From: Anoplopoma fimbria | Lineage: Eukaryota > Chordata > Actinopteri > Perciformes > Anoplopomatidae | Direction of reading: 5' to 3' | Assembly: GCF_027596085.1 (NCBI RefSeq) | Contig: NC_072460.1 | Location: forward strand, 11,885,326-11,949,325 | Length of the DNA: 64,000 nt | In this document: in pieces, positions 37,501 to 50,753 of the stretch | How positions within the stretch are numbered: position 1 is the stretch's first letter | Layout: every line of letters starts with the position of its first letter | Notes under the pieces: generated by a model | The model's input: only the letters and a program-made list of their open reading frames with translations | What the model was told of the DNA's origin: nothing | Database searches by the model: none | Translations under genes and position numbers: made by a program

Positions 37501-39540
37501 ACAGAGGTTGAGTTATTAAATAATGATTATACACATTATGAGGGTTTCTTCAAATGGAAATGGAAATTGTGCAGACACAAAACAATTGAACCGAAATAGT
37601 CTTATATCGCTGTTTGACATAACTTCAGACTAAACCTAATAGGTTACAAAAAAAAAAGGTCTAAGCCATTTATTAGCGTTTAGCTCTTCAGTAGTGGGAC
37701 AAACAACCATATTTCTGAACTATCTCTTTACCAAATCGCACACATGTGGGCTTTTCTATGTGATCTTCTTTTGATAGGCCATATTAATGTGATATTTAAT
37801 GCAACTTTTTCACTTTTATGAACTGAGACTCCACTGAAAGTGACTTGAAGCCCCCCCTTGCAAGAGAAACCCAAATGAGCAAAACAGGGTAAATAAAAAA
37901 AAAATGAATGAAGTTATAAGCAATTAAATTATTCACTTAACTTTAAGTTAACGCTTTCACTTTGTTTTAGACACTACAGGAGCAATAACTTCTTGTTGGT
38001 CAAATATTTTGCACATCCATTCCCATCACCCTTACTGAAATAACAGGAAGTATTGCAGTACAGTTTGCTAACACGAGGCCAACTCAATGTCGGATTTGAG
38101 TTCCTCCGAGTCACCATGTTGAGCTAGAAGTAGGAACAAAGTTAAACAGGTACTGAAGTCGAGTAGTTATCAGATTACAGTAAAACGCTTTCCCTACAGA
38201 AGCCACGATAATAATTAACGTTTGTTTAAATTCGCATGCCTCGGTAAGCTAGCATTAGCTTCTAAGTTCTATTTCCAAGCTAACAAAGTTTGTTTTGTTG
38301 TGTGTTAGCAACAAAGTTATTTCCATTTAAAGCACACACAAGCATTTCACTGTGGTTTATGAATCAATTGTCTAAAGGGAATTGCATTTGACGTTCATAG
38401 TGTAAATATCTTATCACATCACTTCTAATGTGGAGTTCTTAATCACTTTACTCTGCATGAGTAAACGTTACTACGTTACTCTGCATGTTGCTAGTATACA
38501 GTACAGTGTTTCTACAGAGAAATACAGTTTTGCTTCACTGAGAAAGTAAGGTTTGTATTAAGATTTTTAAGTGTAAGATTTATGTGCTTTATTGCTTACT
38601 CAAATATTAAGCTACATTTTAATCCTATCCATGTCTAATATTTGTATTGTGTCATTAGCTAAGCTTATTTTGTTAGAACTAAATAATTTTAACATATGTG
38701 AGTTTGAACTAGAGTAACAAGTCACTTGAGCTTGGCTAAATGGCCCAGTTCTATTTTAATTTTTTGTAAATTTTGCATTTGTTTTGCTCTATATGGGAAA
38801 ACTAAAGTTGCCATTAACTGAATTCACTTGTGTTGTCCCGTTTATTGTTATTGCACTCAAAACTTAATCTTTACTGAAACTAGAGCAAGGTGTTCTCACT
38901 CAGGAGTGGCCAACACAAGTATTAAATGGTGTGTTTTGGATACATATTCAATATAACGGCCGCATTGTGCGATTGGTTTGCAAAAGGCGAGACTAATTTG
39001 AATGTTAATTTCCAAAATCAATGAATTGTGAAATGAAACAAATGCCACAATTCCTGTTTTTATTGTGCAGTGCCTCCACCAGCTGCTTTAACATGACATT
39101 TAAAGGTCATGGCGTAAATTAAGGCTCAGAGAAGGTTAAAGTTATCCCTATAGGTTTTGGTGATATAGTGGAAACACTGGTCCTCCTGGTCTTTCACCCC
39201 TGTATACCAGGTGGCTGTTCAGACCCTGATATTCGAGGATGTACAGTAAAACGAACAAATAGTAGAGTAAAGTCTTCCTGTTAGTCCATAGATCAATGTG
39301 CATTCATCCTTATCCAATGCATAATGAAAACTCATTGGGTCTTGTTTGTATTAATATGCTGCTGAGCCAGTTTGTCCAGATAGAAACAAATAAATGTTGT
39401 TCCTCAGGTTTTTTAAAATCCTGTAAACTGAACACTAACAGCGGGTAAATGTTAACTCACATAATTCATAGTTATGATTATGATTTTTCTTTTGCTTTAT
39501 TATGCAATATGGCCAAATTTAAAGCCTGTCATATTACATA

Positions 39541-39819
39541 TTACATTACATTACAGTCATTTAGGAGACGCTTTTATCCAAAGCGACTTACAATCAGTAG
39601 TATATTACATATCATTCACCCATTCACACACTGATGACAGGCTACCATGCAAGGTGCCACCATCAGACTCTAACTAACATTCATGCAACATCCAGTCCAC
39701 ACCGATGGCAAGCCTTCGGGAGCAACTTCGGGTTAAGTGTCTTGCCCAAGGACACATCAACTGCTGAAGCCGGGTATCGAACCACCGACCACTTGCTCTC
39801 CACTACGACACAGCTACCC
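39541..39819 (-). mobile_element. tRNA-derived SINE copy with internal deletion
   Basis: Same orientation and layout as the copy at 35544. The GACCCTCTGATTGGAG stretch next to the B box is reduced to GACCACTTG, so this copy is internally deleted. The head reads CACTACGACACAGCTACCC. Confidence 0.83.
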
Positions 39820-42800
39820 ATATCTCAGTAGTCCTGTGATATGAGCCATTGTGACCAGAGGAGCGTTTCTAAACACAGTGACATGATATACCAAAACCCC
39901 ACAGACCCAGTTAGTGATCTGTGAAAAGTCCATCTCAGACTGTGGACCCTTCTCTGCCACCTCTTGATGACTAATCTGCAGTGACTGGTGCCAACAGGGC
40001 AGAGCAGTGCTTAAAGAATCAGAGCACAGCATCTTTTATGTAACGACATTAAAGACGTGAGCAAAATGTTGGCACCCTGGCTGTTGTGACCCTGTCAGCT
40101 GCGTTCTTGTCAAAAAATCTGCACTCCCTGGGGATGATCAGAATGTGTACCTGTGTATCTGTGTGTGGTTGATACATGTACTTATGCATGTACAGTATTA
40201 ACTAAAGTCCCAGTGTTTCTACTGTCTCTATCTCTTAGTTAAGCAGCCTCGACCGCAGCATATGCTGCTGTGCAATTAGAAACAAAGGATGTAACATCAT
40301 ATTTCTCTGTTACTTCCAAAGCAGTTCCTCTCATGTTAATTATATGTCCATAACGACCCCTGCTGTGCTGACACTGCAATGTTGGTTTACTGAAATTTAA
40401 ATCTCACCCAGCTCCCATGCCTACAGAGAACTAAAGCAGTAAGGCTTATTTATTCATGGACCTTTGAGATTTAAAGGCCGCTGCTCCAAAAAAACATACC
40501 ACAGTGTGACTCATGTTCCCCTGCCTCTAATACATCAGCCAGCCAGCTCTCTGTGTGGACTTCAGTGCTTAAACTTAGTTGCCCTGTGTAAGAAAAAGCC
40601 AGGAAGTCAAACTCACACAAAAAGTATAGTAGTAGATTTGATCTTTTTTCTTTCCAGCATTTGGAATAGGAGCATTACAAAAAATGCCATTTTATTCAGA
40701 AAGCATCACTTCTTAACAAGGCTTTCGATTGCGAATTAAAAGATGTGGAGTGTTTGTTCAGCTCTTAGTGTGTTTTTGGTTTTGTTAGAGTGGTATTTGC
40801 AGAAGTCCACTTGTCACATTGCAAACTAATTCAAAACAGGTGCCTTTTCTAGCAACATGATACATTTCAACATTGTTGCTTACAGTGTACTATATATAAA
40901 AATTGCTGTCCTTGCATCAAATATATGCACTTGTCCTCTCTTAGAGGTGTTCAATCAAACTATATATTTATTACTGAGGCCATAGTTAATGGTGGTGTAC
41001 TGTACTGCATCATATTGAGATGTGTTTCTGAAAAAAATTCTAACTGTAAATGAGGTTGAGTTAAACATTAAAAATCACAAGCTCAATAATAAACATATGG
41101 TTAAATTAACACGTTTGCAATTGTCACTAAAATGTATTTTTAAATCTTATTTGTAATCCTAATTTTAAACATTCAAACAGCAAAATATGTATTTACAAAT
41201 ATGAATAGTGACTGCGAAAGAAGATAAATAAATAAATTCGTAAATATCACAGCCAGCCAGAGCCAAAACAGGTTGCGTGAAACGTGCCTGTCTTTACTTC
41301 TGTCTGGACGGGATTATTATCACCAGGTTTTTCACACACTGATTATAATCTTGGTTAAAGGTGGAATTCATGGATAAGCTGTTGTATTGGATTGCATTAG
41401 ATTTTAAAGGTGTAGCTGATAATGTGGCCACTGAGTGTAATTTTATGATGAACGTTATGCTTCTAGAAGAGCCTTTGTGATATTGTTGCACCCTCTACTG
41501 GTTAGAATTGTGGCAGCACCATATAATGTGAATCTAAATACCTACAAGCAAAAGAGATCATTTCAGTACAGTTAGTTTTTTCTGGATACCTTCAGTGTGA
41601 AATGAGAATGGGGGAAGTGCTCAAAGAAAAACTGCACACATTGATATTTTACATTGTAAAACGTTTCTGTTTACAGTGGTTAGTTTAGTCTGCTGTTCTA
41701 CAAGATCAGTAAACAACAAATATTGATTGATTTTCCACAAGTTTGCAAAATCAGTCGCAAGTCTCAGAACGATTATCATGGTAATCTTCTTTCCTCCCTC
41801 CATCTCCTCTCCGGCTGTCGAGGCAGGCTGCTGAGGCCTCTGCTGCGGAGGGAGGGCGTCACTGCCATCTGGGCTGCAACAGGGAGCGGAAACCAAGACA
41901 CACGATCAACCTTCATGTACCATCAGCAAGACACAAGATGGGGGAGTCTAAAGATAAATCAAAGGCATCATCACTAAAGACATTTTTTTGTTTTGCAGAG
42001 CCCCTAGCACCGTGGTCTGTTGTGAATTATTCTGGGATGACAGGCAGCATGCTGCAGGCCTATGTTTACTTTAAGAGCCTCCAGAATAAAAGATCTTCTT
42101 CAAGTGCTAGTCTGAAAAGCTAAGGTAGTGGATTTAGAAGAGTAAAAATAATAAACAAAATATATCTATGCGCTTCTCAAATAGAAGAGAATACAGTTAT
42201 CTGTGCCATTAAAATAATGAGATACTAATCTCATAAGGTGACAGGGAGCATAATGAGCTTAAATGGATAACATAGCCATTAGGTACTGTGAGATTCAATA
42301 AATGTGGATTTTTTCATTTGGTTGGTCATTGGATGCCAGGTCTGGGCTTTCAGCTGAGAGCATGGTTGATATACCTGCCCTGCTCTCCAGCCTCATTCCC
42401 TCTGTTGTTCAGATTCATGTCTTCATCAGTAACAAGGCCAGCAGTCACTGTGATAAATTCTGTTGTTGTTCAGACGCTCTCATACAGAGTCTGGCCCGCT
42501 GCCAGCTCTATCAGCAGACAGCTTCGTCAGTAGACTTCCTCTTCTTTCTCTCCCTCCCTCTCCTGGAGACAAACGACCTCGTCTCTGCTGTCGCTTTGTG
42601 GCCGCCATCGATTATCGCTGCTCGCTGTCTCATTCTCTCCTCGCCTCACCCTCCCTTTCTAACTCTCTCATTTAATCTCTTGTTTTCGGTCACACCCTGT
42701 TTCCTTATCGATTTGAATGCAGGGTGACAAGAGCTGGATGTCTCTTTTTGCAGTGTGCTCTTTTTATATACAGCAGTAGCAAAGCCTGCAGGTTAAAGGC

Positions 42801-45800
42801 AAATATAGTAACTGAAAGAGCTATTAACTATATTTTCACATGCTTTTTACAACTGTTGGTGTGACAGGATGGTTCAAATGATTAAATAAGAGTGTCATTA
42901 TTGCTGTAAAGATGCTTAACTTTAGGGTCAGCATGCTGCTGACTGAGTTAAAATCCGCCATCGCAGTCATGAAGGCTGGCAACAGTCTGCCATTAAAACC
43001 ATAAACAACAGAGTAAAGGGTGAAATGACCTGGTCATAAAATCTGGCTAGTCACTGGGTTTGATGTACAGTTCTGGGCTCTATAAAAACTGCCTTTGCTC
43101 TGAGCTCCACGGCCATTAGTGGGAATGATTATCGCCATATATTTCAACCTGTAGTCGCCTACTGAAGTTTTAGGTAATAGCGACTCCAAGGTCTTGCTCA
43201 TGACAGTGGGGAAAACAAATGATTATTATAAGAGGGTAAAGGTAATTGGCCATAATTCACGAGGCCCGCAAAACAGTTTCTGGCCGTAGTCAAAGCTGGT
43301 TTCCATACACTGAAGGTGCCTGTTTGGCAGGCCGTTTGTCTGGCTGCGTGGAGTTGAAACCCCGGCTCTCCATATATGTGCCAACTTTAACAGGAAAATT
43401 ATTTTGAGTTGCATGAATTTAATTATCATTTCATCAGGCACCACAATATCTAAAAGCATATTCAGGCTTCAGGACAATTATTAATAATTATTAAGACCTT
43501 GTTCTACACATTTACAGAATAAATAGGTGAAACACTGGAGAAAGTATTCAGAACCTTTACTCAAGTAAAAGTACAACTAACCCAAATGTTCACTAAAGTA
43601 TAGCACATGAGTGATTGCCAATCAGAAAACCCATTAATAATTTACAGAACTTGATTTTCACCCTTTGTGAAAACACAGTTAAGATATATTCAACTTTTAT
43701 TTCAGACACATGGGTCCATACAAAACAGAAAAAACTAAAACAACAATAAATAAATAAATACAATACAACACAAGAACACGAAGACAGGCATAGTCATTGC
43801 AGTACAAAAGTCACCAATGGTTAAAAGACATAGAGACATTTGTTCCAATGTTTCCACAAACAAGAGGAATACCTTGTGTCACTTTGTGTTAAAACATTTA
43901 TGATTGAGTTTTTTGAGTCAATCAGTCGACGTATAAATTTGTAAATCAAATTCCTCAAAACAGCATAAAAAGTGGCTACCTTTCTAGTCACAAACATATG
44001 ACTTGCACTTGTCCATCTTGGGAGCTTGAGCAAGATTCTGAAAGCATCATTAAAAGCCACCTGTTTTTTCATTTTGGCTTTACTGTAACTGCACCACAAG
44101 TGGGCTGTATAAAGTGGAGTACAGTTAACATCTCGTTAAAGACATAGACCAGAGGCAAACACTTGTATCAACTGTCCATTAATCAAAAACAGTGGATACA
44201 AGTGCAGGACATTAAATTAATGATATAACTGTTAATCACCACTAGATGGTATCATTAATGTCGCTCTGCTTCAGGAGGTGATATAGTGATGATGACTCAC
44301 CGGCTTGAGGCTTGAAAGTCCATCCACTTTGCAAATGTCAGTGTGTTGCTGCTCAGTCGGGACAAACACAAGCTGCACGTTGCACTGGGGGATGGGTTGT
44401 CTTGCTACAAAACCAGGATGTCAATATCTCTATACATATAAAACACGTCAGCTTCCTGTGAAGTTCATTGTGAATATTCATTTAATGCTCTGTCAAACTT
44501 TATGTTTCATTATGCAAGTAGACATATGACATAAATACACAATTCTGAATGGGCATACAGTCTGATATCTGATATCAACCAGTATTCCAGCACTGAAGTT
44601 AGCAGGCCAGATAAAACAAACACTGGTTTCTGGCTGTAACTATTCATAGCATGAAATTAATTTAAGCAATAGATGTCATATCACTTCTGTGCAGGAAATA
44701 TTTTCTTAATTCTTAATAAAAAAACAAAAAACTGCACAAAGCAAACAAAGCTTTGCTGAAAGCTTTAAAAGTAAAGCAACAAAGATTTATAGTGGCTTTA
44801 AAATAACATAACACTTTAACAAACACACAGAGACTTCAATAAGCACAGTTGCCTGTTTGATACACAAAGGCTGCTGCTCTCTAGTCTTCTTCCTTGGGGT
44901 CAAAGGTAAAGCCTGGCGAGGCCAACATGCTCTTGTTAATAAAACAATAAACAGCGGTCTTCTCTCAATAACCCCCCAGTCAGCACCCTCACCAGCAGGG
45001 TTGTCTTTCTGAAACCTGCACTTTCATCCCCTTACTCTTAACTCAAACTGCTGCTAGCATCCAGGCCTGCAAGGACGACCTGCACATTCAAAATGCAAAA
45101 ACAATCATTTTGAACATCTTTCCAACCACAGGACTATAAGTCTCATAATCATGATGTATTTTAAATCCTGTTTACACATGAGCGCTAAGAGGGATTTTAA
45201 TAAGACTTTATTTACTCTTTGCCCACCATATGTGATGTTCCTGAGTGTTTGAAATCTAAGATCAGTCACAGAGGGGGGCCCTGTGGCTCCCAGGACACCT
45301 AATACTCTGCGTGCTCCAGGGCCGGTGAGAAGAAAAAGAGCACAATTGGATTAGATACCAAAATAGGGTCAGTGTTTGTTTTAATCAATCTGGTGACACA
45401 GGGAGCTCTTGAAAGCACCGGGTAAAGAGAGCCTGGAGAGAGAGAAAACGAGAGAAAGAGGAAGGGAGAGAGAGAGAGAGAGTAATGGAGACAGATAGTG
45501 AAAGAGAAGGAGAAAGGGAAAAAGAGAGACGGAGAGGGCAGCCGGGGTGATTGGTCCCCAGGCTATGGCTGGATAATGGAGACTAGAGGCTGGAGGGGAA
45601 GCTGTCTGGGGGGTGGCTGGCCTTTCAGAGTTCACTGCCAGGTTTCCAAACCAAGGGGATAGTGGTCACTTCCACTCTCCCAGCATTCATCAAAATTAGC
45701 TTTGACAAACGTGGTGTAGCTGGTTTGTTTTCCACAAGACACCGTGAAAATTATCTGACAAAGAACGTCCACAAAATTGATGATTTATGTGCTGAAGATG

Positions 45801-47687
45801 ATTCATCTCAACAACAACCGTTGCCTTGAGGGCTGTGTTGACGGGGACTCAAATAAAGTTGTTGCAAAAACATTTGGAATCTGAGGATGGGAATGTCAAC
45901 TGTCTTGTCTCGGCCTGGGCTATCTGATTACCAAACATTTTCTGTAATCTAAGGCACTGTACTAAGTTTAGAAAGAGAGAGTGATGAAGCTTCTGATTGA
46001 GGAAGATAGTGTACACCATCAGGCAGAAAAAAGATCTAGTGTGAGTGCGAGGCTTTGGCTCTTTTTCCATATAGGTTGTTGCAAAGATTGCACTCCCTGG
46101 CCAAGTCAGTGAATTGTGGCTCTCGGGGAGAAAAATCGTGGTCGCAGCTGACTAGACTTTCCATGGCAGGGCTTTCAAATCCTTACTGGGATAGACCACT
46201 GAATTTCAGATGTCTAAAATGATTTTCCAATTCCTGGGAGAAATTCAGTCTGTATTGGGGGTAACATTTATTATCGTTTCCCGTGGACAGAAACAAAAAG
46301 AGCAGTATTCTTCTCGCCCATAATCTGTGATCTCACATCTCAGCTCACTCAGACAGAAAGGTCGATGATTTTTTGATCCAAAATAAGTATTTTCTGGTTC
46401 ATTACCAACCTCAAAGACAGTCTCCAATTTATGTTCAGTGGAGTAGCTCCAGACTGTGGATCTAGGTGGTATTACAGATTACTTTTTTAGCTGTCTGGCC
46501 TTGCGAGTTACTTAGTTATTTAATTCCAAAATACCCATTTAGTCCATGACGTATATTGAATTCTTAAAATGAGTGCTGTTTCCCTTTAAATGCCAACAAT
46601 ATACAGTTAACTGACCTAAGAGTATTGTTGCATATAGGGTAGGGAAAGTGAATACAAGAGTACCTAGATCAGAATAGTGGGGAAATCCAAATCATCATGT
46701 TATTCCTTTGCAATGTTGCACAAAATGACAGCTAGTGTGATCTTTTAGTCTAGTATGCAGTTTTTCTGTTTGTGTAAGCATGTGCATGTTAGTGTGCATC
46801 TAGATATACACTATTTGTGAGTCGTAAAGAGGCGCAAGAGCGAGAGTGTCCCAACTCCTGCATATCCATCAGCCTTCTCCATGGTGTTTGGTAATGGTAT
46901 CCCCTGGTCGGAAGTGCAAATCCAGCTGCTGCGAAGTGGCCATAAATTAGATTTTCTGAAACTTGGTGCAGACGTCGTTTCCAGTGTGCCGTTCACTGGA
47001 GCGCTCAAACCCAACTCGTCAACTGCAGCTTTCATTATCATTACCTAAATCCCTTAAACTTCGTTGATGCATTGTCGCATACCTTAAATTATCTCCGTTG
47101 CCCATCAGCTCTTTGCTGCTGCATAAGTCAAAGCATAAAGTTAGTTTCAGTCTAACTTGAACCTCTGGTGTGACAATTTATCTCTTTTAAAAAAGCAAAA
47201 CATGTTGAAAACATTACAACTCGTGCTTTTGCTCTCTGGGCCTAGAGGTTAGTGTGATGTGCCTGCTGAAAGCTTTTCCAAATCACAGAGAAATCAACTG
47301 AGTAAGTTCAGATTTTTGCAGCTGCTTTCTATTCCTCAATGTGCAGAGTAATTCCAAACAGTTTATTTTCTATCCAGCCACTTCAGCCCCCAAGGTCATT
47401 TGCTTTTTCACTTTCTAAACAGGCAGAATTCTCACATGTCCTTTCTTGGTGGAACTCCACCTAGTCTAATTTGCTACGCTGGTCTGTTCTTCCCCAGCAG
47501 ACTTGTGACCGCTTCATTCAGATGTGTCAGAGTTCCTTTAATTTACAGACCTCATCTTTTGCCTGAGATCTTCTGATAACGAAACAACGAGGCCACTTTC
47601 AGCTGCATGAGGCCTTTCACACAGATCGCCCTGAACAGCAGAACATTCATTGTATTGAATGAAAAGGATTTTCTCTGCGTCTTTTAT

Positions 47688-47735
47688 AATCTAAAAGATT
47701 ATAAAATCTAAAAGATTATAAAAGATTACAAAAGA
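47688..47735. repeat. AAAGATTATA-type short tandem repeat
   Basis: Three to four imperfect units of TCTAAAAGATTATAAAA. Confidence 0.75.
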
Positions 47736-48355
47736 CACGGATTGCACAGACGGCTGAAAACTGTAACTGCAGCCATGTCCTGCATGATAAAAAAACATTT
47801 GAAAGTGGAGGATGAGTCACAGCAGAGACAAAACACTTGCCACCATGCTCGCTTCAGTTGCTGTGGGTGAAGTGGTGCATTATGGCCAGTGTCTGGGTGG
47901 CTGTTTGGGGGGTCATGCTCTGTGCCCAGGCCCTCGGGGCACCAGTAGCAGGATAGGCCCGAGCATCCACTGTGACGATGACCCCAGCTATCCCTGTGGA
48001 GTTTGGCTTGTACAGCTGTATCTGATTGGACAGGAACAAAGAGCTGTGCTGCACTAGGAGGTTTGGCATTCAGCAGATATAAAGAAATTATCCTTTAAGA
48101 CAAGAATCACTGCTCCCATATTCTCCGCAATAGTTCATGAGTGTGTTGATCTGTATTTCTTAGAATGATGGGAAACAGTTTTAGGAACACAGGTTTAAAT
48201 ATGCAAAAAGTGATTTTGTGTTTCTGCAAGGCAGACATGCAGCATAATATTACAATATTGTCATTTCACCAACAGTCATAATGTTAATGCACATTTTAAT
48301 ATTTATGTTTTGAGTGTGGTAGTATAGTGTACAGGAAATATATGTGGTAAGGTTG

Positions 48356-48376
48356 TTTAGTGTTCAGGATATATAA

Positions 48377-48436
<60 letters not shown>

Positions 48437-48679
48437 CATTATAGTCATTTAGCAGATGCTTTTATCCAAAGCGACTTACAATAAGTGTATTCAACATAGG
48501 TATTCAAGAGAACTCCTTGTCACCAGAAGTCATAAGTGCATCTCCTTTCTTAAACAAGCATCTAAAAGCATAAACCAGAGCAAAAGTACAGTGCAGAAAC
48601 ATACTAATACGAATATTATATATATATATATATATATGTATATAAATTATATATATATATATATATCCTGAACACTAAA
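48356..48679. mobile_element. AT-rich element bounded by perfect 19-bp inverted repeats
   Basis: TTTAGTGTTCAGGATATAT at 48356-48374 is the exact reverse complement of 48661-48679. The interior is two (AT)n blocks (about 48380-48433 and 48614-48660) around a SINE tail and unique sequence. It could be a MITE or an inverted duplication. No clear target-site duplication was seen. Confidence 0.55.
48434..48485 (-). mobile_element. SINE 3' tail fragment
   Basis: Contains CATTTAGCAGATGCTTTTAT then CCAAAGCGACTTACA. It is only the tail, embedded between two (AT)n blocks inside the TIR-bounded segment 48356-48679. Confidence 0.7.
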
Positions 48680-49119
48680 TGACAAAACCAATATACGAAA
48701 AATCACAGTAAGAAAATTGTTTGTTATGTCTCTCTGTCTTTGTCCTTCACACCTTGCCTCATTTGTAAAACCTATTTAATATCATAATCTAACAAATGCT
48801 TCTGACACCACTGATGGGAGCAGGAAAAAAATGAGCACGTTAAATTGGTTAGTCTATTTTTTTTTGCAACTGTCATCATTGCAAAAACTGACGGATTTAA
48901 TGTGAAGCACTCCGAAAAAAAGTTGTTCTTCGAGTTGTTCTTCCGCGGACTTTCATAAGTATTTATCCAGAATATAGCTGACAGGTTTCTTCCAAAATGT
49001 GAGAAAGCTGGTGAGCTACCGGAGACCTCCTGTGCGTCAGGAGTCTTCTCATTTGATACGCTGGAGACGGAGGCCGCTGCCAAAGCCGCAGGTCCTGTCT
49101 GGAGCCTCCGGATTACAGA

Positions 49120-49120
<1 letters not shown>

Positions 49121-49187
<67 letters not shown>
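49121..49187. repeat. (GT)n microsatellite
   Basis: About 65 bp of pure GT repeat. Confidence 0.95.
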
Positions 49188-50609
49188 TGTCACAATGCCA
49201 GAGCCATCATTGTCACACACATGGATGTAGGCCTACAGGCTGCGAGCTTTATAAGACAATCTCCAAAATCTAAGAAAGTCAATTTAAAAAGTAGGTTTCC
49301 CCGTCGAAGATGCTGTTTGTAACGATCGACTGTAGGTGTATATTTAGGTTAACAATTGTTATTATAAAACGTTGTCTATGCCTAATTATACTCTTAATGT
49401 TCCGTTAAATAAAAAATAAAAAAAACGACACGTTTAAACAGAGAATGAGTTGTTATATTTTTTGCAATATTGTAGGCTATAACTGATTCAAGCTTTTTTT
49501 GAACACAAGCATAAGAATAATTTCACGTATTTTGCATTTCGATAGGCAATAATTAGCTCAATTTAAATGTATCTCACTGAAGGCAACAACTGAACATTTA
49601 GGAGTGAATGTATCCTCTCAATTCTTTATTCCTAAATAATCAGCCAACAATAATCTTGTTCTTTCCTATTAGCTTGGAAAAACGCAATTCAGATAATTAA
49701 TAAAAGAAATAGCCAATAAAATGTCATGTTTAACCTTCGTTCATATAATTGCTCTAATTGATTTTTCCAAAATATGAAAGGTGGCCTCAGAAAAGTGTGA
49801 TATGATATCGGAATTTCCATTCCGCCTGTCAAAAAAATCAGACAAGAAACGCGTTTCTTTCAATCACCAGTGAAAAACGATTTTAATTTAACTCAGGAAA
49901 ATAAAGCCAAAATTGATATCTACTTGAGATGTAACAAAAGTGTAATTTAAAGCCTAAGATAGGCCTGGAAGCAAATGCTCCCACCAAATATTCTGATACT
50001 ATTCACTGATAAAAAGGATGAAAGAAACTGATCAATAATGTGAAATATTATTTGCCAAAAATGATAAAAACGGCAATCTCTTCTGCTGAGTTTTATGCAT
50101 TAGTTAGTCTATGCTGTATTCCAGCGTCATTATAAAACATATTTAGACGTCTATATTTGCTTTTGAACTATCATTTTCACTGTAATGTCACACTTTACAA
50201 CGGCATTTTAGGTTATAACTTGAATGAGTGATACAAAAAAACGAATTGGTTAAATGATAGACAATATCCTAATTCGATAATTTTTGGATAATTCATAAAT
50301 TGTTTTATAAATAAACCTTAGAACTAATGTAAATGTAAATGTCTACTATTATACCACGATTACATTTTTTTAAATTCTATTTTCTAATGGATATTTATTT
50401 GAATGCACTTCTCAGTTATCCACTGACAGCTTGACGTAAGATTTTCTTCGAGGATGAACACAGGTGCCTCATGTCTTGATCGCATGGACACTTTTAATAT
50501 AGACTCACCAGAAACCCGCAGTGTCTCTGGGACAGGAAGACTTGAGGAGGTTCCTGTCCTCTGGCTCCGGATAATGACAATCCCATGATATCCATTTTGC
50601 GCTGCTTAC

Positions 50610-50753
50610 CGCTGCTGACCACCTCTAATTCAATCCGAGACCCCGGGTCACAGGCAGTGTTGGAGGCTGTTAGAATAACGACCAAAAATAGCATTAATAC
50701 GATTATTGCCACTAGTGATCCTACAACTCCTCCTGCTTTTAAAGTTGCATAAT
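50610..50753 (-). other. Speculative transmembrane-coding exon (unrecognised)
   Basis: On the minus strand an AG acceptor (TTGTGACAG ending at 50754) and a GTAAGC donor (50609) bracket 144 nt. The open frame is symmetric phase 1-1. It encodes a strongly hydrophobic stretch (VVGSLVAIIVLMLFLVVIL) followed by TACDPGSRIELEVV. I recognise no family, no partner exons were found, and the pyrimidine tract is weak. It may well be chance. Confidence 0.15.

Larger units (their letters stand above)
35835..48355. other. Intergenic DNA between slc6a17 and alx3
   Basis: Apart from the SINE at 39541-39819, the (ATTCA)n repeat and a short tandem repeat at 47688, nothing is supported. Open frames at 36361-36807 and 42302-42727 lack motif or splice evidence. 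Regulatory elements are likely but cannot be told by eye. Confidence 0.4.

Noticed and set aside
42302..42727. 141-codon hydrophobic open frame
   Set aside because: Derived from a CT-rich region with overlapping frames in all registers. It has no motif or family resemblance.
47812..48057. 81-codon GC-richer open frame
   Set aside because: No motif, open on both strands and no splice sites of note.
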